From a virus: a stretch of 64,000 nt of DNA. The notes under the pieces were generated by a model. That model did not search any database. It saw only the letters and a list, made by a program, of their open reading frames with translations, and had not been told where the DNA came from. The stretch spans positions 1 to 64,000 of the IMG/VR virus record IMGVR_UViG_3300020162_001876; one strand, given 5' to 3'. Shown piece after piece: positions 58,530 to 64,000 of this stretch. How positions within the stretch are numbered: the first letter of the stretch is position 1; each line of letters begins with the position of its first letter. The position numbers and the translations under genes were made by a program.

Positions 58530-59788
58530 TGAGTTTACTAGATTCAGCTTCGTTAATTTTAACACCAAACGCTTACTCATCTTCAAAAATATATAGTATA
58601 ATTCCATCTAACGGGAATGGTGATGCAGTATTTCAAAGAAATAGTCAAGCTATAGTAACTAATTCATCAAATTTGCTAACTTTACAACCTAGCACACTAC
58701 CTAGAATACAATATCCTAACACAGGATCAGGTTGCCCTAGTTTCTTATTTGAATATGTCAAAACCCAACAAGTAACATATAGTACTACACCGTACTCTAG
58801 TTCTACCTTCTGGAATCAAGGTTCAGGGTCAACATCACAAGTATCAACTATAAATTCACCCGAAGGTATAGCCAATGCTTCTGAAATAATAGCATCAGGT
58901 TCAGGGGAGCATTACCTAAGATCACATACATTAGGGGCAGCAACTTCAGGATCTATGTATACTGTATCAGCATACGTAAAACAAAAAGAATATGAGTTTG
59001 TTCAATTAAGAACTGCAAATGCAATAACATCCGTGAGTACTTTTGACTTTACTACTAAAACTATAACTGCTGGAAATAACGCTGTAAGTGCGAGTTTTGA
59101 GGAACTTCCCAACGGTTGGTATAGAATATGGCACCGAACAACCCCAATTACATCAGGGTCATTCCGTGTTGGTATACACTTATTAAGTGGATCTTCTACA
59201 ACTACTAATTTTACAGCGCCTGAAGGTAATACTGATGGAGTGTATTTTTACGGACCTCAACTAGAGCTAGGAAATTTAACAAGTTACATACCTACTACAA
59301 GTAGCGCAACTGCTACAAGAGTTGGCGAACCCCTAACAATATCTAATTTATATACAAATGATATAATAACCAACCAAGGAGGTACATGGTATGTAGAATT
59401 GGATAATACTCAAACTCCCATAGTAAGAGATGCAGCTTTTGGAATAAGGTTAGATACAACATCAAGTCTGGGTAACCCAGCAACTAATTTTAGAATATCA
59501 CCTCAAACTAATGGGAAAATGAGTATAATATCAGGTTCTACTGCTGTTTCAAATAATCTAGGAACTACTGATACTCTTAAAATTGCAATGAAATGGAATG
59601 GTACTAACTTAGTAAGTTTTTTTAACAATAATCAATCAGCATCAGTTGCATTTACCGCAACAAATATGGAATATTTACACATAGGTGGTTCTAATGGGCC
59701 TGGTGTTCCAATGTATCTAAAGAAATTATATATATTTCCAAAACCATTAACTGACGATGAATGTAGATCTTTAATACAATTACAATAA
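58529..59788 (+). CDS. Capsid-cluster carbohydrate-binding-like protein
   Basis: 419 residues. A jelly-roll module at about 125-250 (YTVSAYVKQKEYEFVQLRTA, LPNGWYRIWHRTTPITSG, VYFYGPQLELGNLTSYIPTT) is the pattern of CBM-type domains in phage fibres. A LamG-like domain follows at about 275-415 (GGTWYVELDN, LKIAMKWNGTNLVSFFNNNQ, YLHIGG). Such proteins decorate heads or form head fibres and bind glycans. The glycan is unknown. Confidence 0.75.
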   Translation: MSLLDSASLILTPNAYSSSKIYSIIPSNGNGDAVFQRNSQAIVTNSSNLLTLQPSTLPRIQYPNTGSGCPSFLFEYVKTQQVTYSTTPYSSSTFWNQGSGSTSQVSTINSPEGIANASEIIASGSGEHYLRSHTLGAATSGSMYTVSAYVKQKEYEFVQLRTANAITSVSTFDFTTKTITAGNNAVSASFEELPNGWYRIWHRTTPITSGSFRVGIHLLSGSSTTTNFTAPEGNTDGVYFYGPQLELGNLTSYIPTTSSATATRVGEPLTISNLYTNDIITNQGGTWYVELDNTQTPIVRDAAFGIRLDTTSSLGNPATNFRISPQTNGKMSIISGSTAVSNNLGTTDTLKIAMKWNGTNLVSFFNNNQSASVAFTATNMEYLHIGGSNGPGVPMYLKKLYIFPKPLTDDECRSLIQLQ

Positions 59789-59789
59789 T

Positions 59790-60080
59790 ATGCATATTTA
59801 TAAATTAAAATACCAGGACAAAACAAAAGCTACACAAGATTTTGTTAAAAAAGGAATATACTTAGAAACATCTGAAGGGATACAGTGGAGTGATTTTATA
59901 TTAGCTATAGTTGATATAGGATTAATTGTAGATATAGATGGCACTTACGATTCTAATGATAATATAATTACACCACCTACTTTTATTCCTGGATATCATT
60001 ATGATATAATGAGTACATTGGAAATAGATTTTGGAGATAATGAAATTTTTCCAAACAATCCTAAACATGGATTTCTATAA
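59790..60080 (+). CDS. Hypothetical capsid-cluster protein, 96 aa
   Basis: Not recognised. It reads MHIYKLKYQDKTKATQDFVK, with a hydrophobic FILAIVDIGLIVDID and a C-terminus GYHYDIMSTLEIDFGDNEIF. It begins one base after the lectin-like gene and ends at the terminator, so it may assemble with it or aid its folding. Confidence 0.65.
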   Translation: MHIYKLKYQDKTKATQDFVKKGIYLETSEGIQWSDFILAIVDIGLIVDIDGTYDSNDNIITPPTFIPGYHYDIMSTLEIDFGDNEIFPNNPKHGFL

Positions 60081-60085
60081 AATGC

Positions 60086-60110
60086 AAAGAGGACATAAGT
60101 CCTCTTTTTT
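60086..60110 (+). terminator. Terminator hairpin
   Basis: AGAGGAC (60088-60094) pairs with GTCCTCT (60099-60105), extended by A-T pairs, then a T-run. Confidence 0.88.
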
Positions 60111-60128
60111 ATTCAACATATTTTGTCT

Positions 60129-60138
60129 ATATTTATAA
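60129..60138 (+). promoter_or_regulatory. Late-type box 15 (ATATTTATAA)
   Basis: 21 bases upstream of the phoH ATG at 60160. Confidence 0.6.
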
Positions 60139-60159
60139 TAAACAAATAAACGTTTCACT

Positions 60160-60846
60160 ATGGCATCCAACCGTCACACTGATGAGGTTTTCACACAAAA
60201 AAGAAAACCAAAAAATCCAATTAAGTTCCAACTCCAACTTAATGAAGAACAAAAATTAGCAAAAGCACTTATTATAGAAAATCCAGTAGTCGTTTTGAAA
60301 GGAATGGCAGGATCAGGAAAAACTTTAGTAGCAGTACAAGCTGCGCTAGATATGCTGTTTAGTAGAGAAGTAGAGAAAATTATTATAACAAGACCTACAG
60401 TAGCTAAAGAAGAATTAGGTTTTTTACCAGGGGATATTAAAGAAAAGATGGATCCGTGGTTAGCACCAATATATCACAACTTATACATGCTATACGGTAA
60501 GGATAAAGTTGATAAAGAATTAGAACAAGGTAATATTGAAATTGTACCATTTGCATTTATGAGAGGTAGAACATTTGTAAACTCTTTTGTAATAGTGGAT
60601 GAGGCGCAAAACGTTACTCAAGATCAAATGGAAACTGTTTTAGGAAGACTTGGTAAAGGATCTAAAATGGTAATATGCGGGGATTTAGCTCAAATAGATT
60701 TAAAAGTAAAAAAAGAAACTGGATTTTCTTTCTTAACAAGAGTCGAAGAACAAGTAGCAGGATTTAAAATATTTGCTTTAAAACAAAACCACAGACATGA
60801 AATTGTATCTCCAATATTAAAAGTATACCAAGACTTTAGAGATTAG
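60160..60846 (+). CDS. phoH: PhoH-like ATPase
   Basis: 228 residues. P-loop G48-MAGSG-K54-T (VVLKGMAGSGKTLVAVQAAL), Walker B FVIVDEAQNVTQDQ, and conserved ITRPTVAKEELGFLPGD and CGDLAQIDL blocks place it in the PhoH family, which is common in marine phages. The C-terminus LKQNHRHEIVSPIL matches as well. Proposed roles for PhoH include RNA metabolism; the phage role is not settled. Note the late box, unlike a metabolic gene expressed early. Confidence 0.93.
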   Translation: MASNRHTDEVFTQKRKPKNPIKFQLQLNEEQKLAKALIIENPVVVLKGMAGSGKTLVAVQAALDMLFSREVEKIIITRPTVAKEELGFLPGDIKEKMDPWLAPIYHNLYMLYGKDKVDKELEQGNIEIVPFAFMRGRTFVNSFVIVDEAQNVTQDQMETVLGRLGKGSKMVICGDLAQIDLKVKKETGFSFLTRVEEQVAGFKIFALKQNHRHEIVSPILKVYQDFRD

Positions 60847-60856
60847 AATATTTATA
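60847..60856 (+). promoter_or_regulatory. Late-type box 16 (AATATTTATA)
   Basis: Immediately after the phoH stop codon, 14 bases before the ATG at 60871. Confidence 0.6.
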
Positions 60857-60870
60857 TTAAATAATTTAAT

Positions 60871-62037
60871 ATGGCTAATTCACAAGTTTGGACAGGAACT
60901 GCTACTTTTATTCAAGGCGCAGCTACTCCATTTGGATTTTATGATAATGACTACCAATTTCAGATAGATGCTGTAAAAGTAGCAAAATTTTGTGCTCAAC
61001 GTTTAGGATATCCTTCAATGGATATTGAAATGGATAGTGGTTCATTCTTTGCTTGTTTTGAAGAAGCTGTAACAACATATGGCAATGAACTTTATTTATA
61101 TCAAATTAGAAATAATTTTATATCTTTAGAAGCTAATCCAAATCAAACTGTTTTAAACAACATTGTAATCCAACCTTCATTAGGAAATTTAATTAGAATA
61201 GCGTCTGATTATGGTAGTGAAGCGGGAGTAGGAGGACATACAAATTACTACTCAGGCTCATTGGATATGACAGCAGGTCAGCAAGATTATGACTTAACCG
61301 CTTGGGCTTCATCTTCAGGAGTAATATCAGGAAATGATTCAATTGAAATAAAAAATATTTTTTATGAAAATGCACCTGCTATTGTAAGATATTTTGACCC
61401 TTATGCGGGAACCGGATACGGTTCACAACAATTATTAGACGCTTTTGGATTTGGTAACCAATCCCCAGCTATTAACTTTATGTTAATGCCTCTTAACTAT
61501 GATCTTGCAACAATTCAAGCGATTGAATTAAATGATCAAATAAGAAGATCAGCATTTTCATTTAATATTGTAAATAATAAATTAAAAATATTTCCTATCC
61601 CTACTCATGATAAAAAACTATATTTTGAATATATCAAAGTATCAGAAAGAGACAGTGTTATACCAACTAGTGGCCCTGGATCTGGAGATAATTTAATTAC
61701 TGATATTTCAAATGTCCCTTATGAAAACCCAACTTATTCTAATATAAACGCTCCAGGTAGATATTGGATATTTGAATATACCCTAGCATTAGCAGCTGAA
61801 ACTCTAGCATTTATTAGAGGTAAATATACTCAAGTACCTATACCAGGCGCAGAAGTAACGTTAAATCAGGCAGATTTATTAGGAAAAGCTAAAGATCTAC
61901 AACTGGCGTTAATTGAAAAATTACGTTTAGATTTAGACGAAGCTTCACGTAAGATGCAATTAGAAAGAAAAAAAGCTGAAAATGATGCTATGCAATCTAC
62001 TTTACAGCAAATACCAATGAATATTTTTATAGGATAA
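60871..62037 (+). CDS. gp13: Neck protein gp13-like
   Basis: 388 residues. AVKVAKFCAQRLGYPSMDIE, then FFACFEEAVTTYGNELYLYQ near 32-70, then NNKLKIFPIPTHDKKLYFEY and the C-terminal GRYWIFEYTLALAAETLAFI and VTLNQADLLGKAKDL are gp13-type blocks. It closes the portal after packaging and binds the tail with gp14. Directly followed by gp14. Confidence 0.88.
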   Translation: MANSQVWTGTATFIQGAATPFGFYDNDYQFQIDAVKVAKFCAQRLGYPSMDIEMDSGSFFACFEEAVTTYGNELYLYQIRNNFISLEANPNQTVLNNIVIQPSLGNLIRIASDYGSEAGVGGHTNYYSGSLDMTAGQQDYDLTAWASSSGVISGNDSIEIKNIFYENAPAIVRYFDPYAGTGYGSQQLLDAFGFGNQSPAINFMLMPLNYDLATIQAIELNDQIRRSAFSFNIVNNKLKIFPIPTHDKKLYFEYIKVSERDSVIPTSGPGSGDNLITDISNVPYENPTYSNINAPGRYWIFEYTLALAAETLAFIRGKYTQVPIPGAEVTLNQADLLGKAKDLQLALIEKLRLDLDEASRKMQLERKKAENDAMQSTLQQIPMNIFIG

Positions 62038-62038
62038 T

Positions 62039-62563
62039 ATGGCATATTTTGGAAGAAGTAGAGATATTAATACATTTACTAATATTAATAACGAATTATT
62101 AGGACAAGTAATTGAACAAAAAGTTGGTTACTATCAAGTTATTTTAGATGAAACTACACCTAATATTTATGGTGAAAGTACAAATAAAAAATATAATGGT
62201 CCTGTATTATTAACTTGTTTATTAGAAAGAGGTGATACAACTCCTATAACAGATGATTTTGGAATGGATTTTGAAAGAAAATTAACTGTAAGATTTTTTA
62301 AACCTCATTTAATAATAGCCAATGTAGAACCTTCGGTAGGTGATGTAATTTTATGGAATGAAGATTACTATGAAGTAAATAATGTTAATGAAAATCAATT
62401 AGTAGTTGGTAAAGATCCTGAATATGCTTATACAAGCCAAGATTTCGTCCCTGAAGCAGGTTCAAGTTTATCAATAATATTAGAATGTTTCTATATCCGC
62501 CCAGAAAAAGTTAATATCAGAGAAAATAGATACCCAGGTAATCCTGGTTCTTTAACAGTTTAA
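62039..62563 (+). CDS. gp14: Neck protein gp14-like
   Basis: 174 residues. It starts MAYFGRSRDINTFTNINNEL, then EQKVGYYQVILDETTPNIYG and DFGMDFERKLTVRFFKPHLI, followed by VGDVILWNEDYYEVNNVNEN, the pattern of T4-type gp14. Shorter than T4 gp14 (256 residues). Forms the neck ring with gp13. Confidence 0.85.
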   Translation: MAYFGRSRDINTFTNINNELLGQVIEQKVGYYQVILDETTPNIYGESTNKKYNGPVLLTCLLERGDTTPITDDFGMDFERKLTVRFFKPHLIIANVEPSVGDVILWNEDYYEVNNVNENQLVVGKDPEYAYTSQDFVPEAGSSLSIILECFYIRPEKVNIRENRYPGNPGSLTV

Positions 62564-62572
62564 TAATTAATA

Positions 62573-63448
62573 ATGGAAATTAAACCACGTCCCATAAATA
62601 GAAGAGAATTCTTAACATCTCTTTCAGAACCCTACCAAGAACCGGAAGTGGCAATACAACCCTATACTAATCCTAATTCTAAAGAATCCTTAAATGCCCA
62701 ACCTGGACAACCTGAATTTAATAGAGCTTTAGAAACTTCATTAAAAAATGATGAAATTGCTACTATTAATATAGGATTAGAAGATCATGATAATGCTATT
62801 TTATATTATTTAAATAATGTTATAAAACCTACAGTAATTCAAAATGAAAGACAAATAGCAGTTCCAATTATATATGGTTCACCTGAAAGATGGAAGTCAA
62901 TTCAATATGATGGATTTTATCGTGATAAAAATGGAAAGACTATGGTTCCTTTAATTATGTTTAAAAGAGAATCATTTGAAAAGAATAGAACTTTAGGTAA
63001 TAAGTTAGATGGTAATGTAGTTCATAATGTTCAATATTTTGAAAAACAATATTCACAACGAAATGTATATGATAATTTTGACGTTTTAAATAATCAAAAA
63101 CCTCAAAAAGAATATATTTTAGGAATAATACCTGATTATATTACTTTAACTTATAAATTAAGCATTTTTACAGATTATATAGAGCAAATGAATCCTATAA
63201 TAGAAGCATTAGAATTCGCATCAGATTCATATTGGGGAGATCCACAAAAATATCAATTTAGAGCTATAATGAATTCTTTCCCTACTCCTGTATTATTAGA
63301 AAATAATACCGATAGAGCTAGCAAAAGTGAAATTACTTTAATTTTGCAGGGATATATTATACCTAATACTATAAATGTAGCTCAAGCAGGGCCTAATCCT
63401 AAATCATATAATGTTACAAAAACAATTTTTACTGAAAAAATAAAATAA
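62573..63448 (+). CDS. gp15: Tail sheath completion protein gp15-like
   Basis: 291 residues. VPIIYGSPERWKSIQYDGFY, PLIMFKRESFEKNRTL, EYILGIIPDYITLTYKLSIF and TDYIEQMNPIIEALEFASDS with AIMNSFPTPVLLENNTDRAS are characteristic of the T4-type gp15 tail terminator. It stabilises the sheath end and connects to the neck. The order gp13-gp14-gp15 supports it. Confidence 0.85.
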   Translation: MEIKPRPINRREFLTSLSEPYQEPEVAIQPYTNPNSKESLNAQPGQPEFNRALETSLKNDEIATINIGLEDHDNAILYYLNNVIKPTVIQNERQIAVPIIYGSPERWKSIQYDGFYRDKNGKTMVPLIMFKRESFEKNRTLGNKLDGNVVHNVQYFEKQYSQRNVYDNFDVLNNQKPQKEYILGIIPDYITLTYKLSIFTDYIEQMNPIIEALEFASDSYWGDPQKYQFRAIMNSFPTPVLLENNTDRASKSEITLILQGYIIPNTINVAQAGPNPKSYNVTKTIFTEKIK

Positions 63449-63449
63449 A

Positions 63450-63839
63450 ATGGCAGCAGGAACATACAATATTACATTAGAACAAGGTTCAACAGTAGAT
63501 TTTCAAATCCAATATAAGGATTCAAATAATAGTCCTATTAATCTAACAGGATATGGAGCTGCTATGCAAATTAGAAGCAATTATGCTGATAATAACCCTA
63601 CAACTTACATAACTCTATCAAGTTCTTTAGCGACAGATGGAACAGGATTAAATATGGCCTCTTCAAGTACAGGATATATAGGAGTATTCATATCTGCCTG
63701 CTCATCATCAGCATTAAATTTTTCAAATGCTAGATATGATTTAGAAATATATTCAGGTAGTGTAGGTTCATGTCCTATAACTACACGTATTTTAGAAGGT
63801 CAAGTTTATTTAAGTAAAGAAACAACAAGATTTATATAA
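63450..63839 (+). CDS. Ig-like virion protein, 129 aa
   Basis: Residues 1-50 (MAAGTYNITLEQGSTVDFQI, then SPINLTGYGAAMQIRSNY) match the N-terminal Ig/BppU-like modules of phage tail and baseplate proteins, here as a single domain of about 125 residues. The first gene of a new fibre block. The role is probably adaptor. Confidence 0.75.
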   Translation: MAAGTYNITLEQGSTVDFQIQYKDSNNSPINLTGYGAAMQIRSNYADNNPTTYITLSSSLATDGTGLNMASSSTGYIGVFISACSSSALNFSNARYDLEIYSGSVGSCPITTRILEGQVYLSKETTRFI

Positions 63840-64000
63840 TGTCTCAAGTAAATATAACATTAAATACTAACACAGTTGACATTAATACAACTAATAACCA
63901 AATAGTTGTAAATGATCCCTCTAATAATATAGTTAATGTAGTACAACCTGTCACTACAGTAGTAGAAGTAATTACTTCAGGACCACAAGGTCCACCAGGA
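63839..64000 (+). CDS. Collagen-like fibre protein, cut by the window edge
   Basis: Start overlaps the previous stop. 54 codons are visible: MSQVNITLNTNTVDINTTNN, then a Val/Asn-rich beta segment and finally SGPQGPPG, the start of a collagen-type G-x-y repeat. Such stalks occur in phage tail fibres. The 3' end lies outside the window, so the length is unknown. Confidence 0.75.
   Translation, partial: MSQVNITLNTNTVDINTTNNQIVVNDPSNNIVNVVQPVTTVVEVITSGPQGPPG

Noticed and set aside
9301-60856. Late boxes as T4 promoters firing on the minus strand
   Set aside because: All genes are on the + strand and the boxes sit just upstream of + strand starts, so minus-strand transcription would have no gene to read. 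Kept as a + strand motif.

Overview
The window looks like a contiguous piece of a large, AT-rich, T4-type (contractile-tailed) phage genome. The host is probably a member of the Bacteroidota, perhaps a marine flavobacterium. T4-type evidence: recognisable late sigma factor (gp55-like), gp25 and gp6 baseplate wedge proteins, large terminase gp17, portal gp20, prohead protease gp21, scaffold gp22, major capsid protein gp23, neck/tail-completion proteins gp13, gp14 and gp15, and PhoH. Host evidence: start codons follow A-rich leaders without Shine-Dalgarno sequence, a tail protein carries SprB-like adhesin repeats typical of Bacteroidota, and promoter-like boxes resemble the Bacteroidota -7 element. 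All supported genes are on the + strand. No tRNA gene or CRISPR array was seen.

Layout. (1) 1-5.5 kb: an accessory, probably early region of small orphan genes, nearly every one preceded by its own copy of CTTCGTATATTA, often directly after a hairpin. It also holds a gene-free stretch with several interleaved complementary segments (3704-3872, possible structured RNA) and a G+C-rich, gene-free island (4976-5137). (2) 5.5-9.3 kb: lipoprotein, small membrane and zinc-binding proteins, glutaredoxin-like and HD-domain proteins, and the gp55-like late sigma factor. (3) 9.3-27.4 kb: spike, baseplate and fibre proteins, including a 1876-residue protein with a LamG-like domain and a fibre with SprB-like repeats. 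(4) 27.4-29.7 kb: GIY-YIG nuclease, DnaG-type primase, PD-(D/E)XK nuclease. (5) 29.7-38.5 kb: a run of proteins that mostly begin with short amphipathic leaders ending in (L/I)xE, like T4 capsid-targeting sequences, several joined to enzyme-like domains. (6) 38.5-46.6 kb: FAD-dependent dehydrogenase, a MoxR-type AAA+ ATPase / VWA metallopeptidase module, nucleotidyltransferase-like, DUF6884-like and NadR-like proteins. (7) 46.6-60.1 kb: internal duplicated-domain protein, terminase, portal, prohead protease, scaffold, capsid protein, capsid-adjacent lectin-like proteins. (8) 60.1-64 kb: PhoH, neck proteins and the start of a collagen-like fibre gene cut by the window edge.

How it works together. 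Two promoter-like motif families divide the window. CTTNKTATATTW boxes precede the small accessory genes and, in variant forms behind GGCTC/GGCCTC hairpins, the 37-46 kb metabolic genes. AATATTTATA boxes precede virion genes, beginning immediately after the gp55-like gene. The simplest reading is that host polymerase reads the first set and gp55-modified polymerase the second. The prohead protease would process the scaffold and capsid protein and, by inference, the (L/I)xE-leader proteins packaged inside the head.
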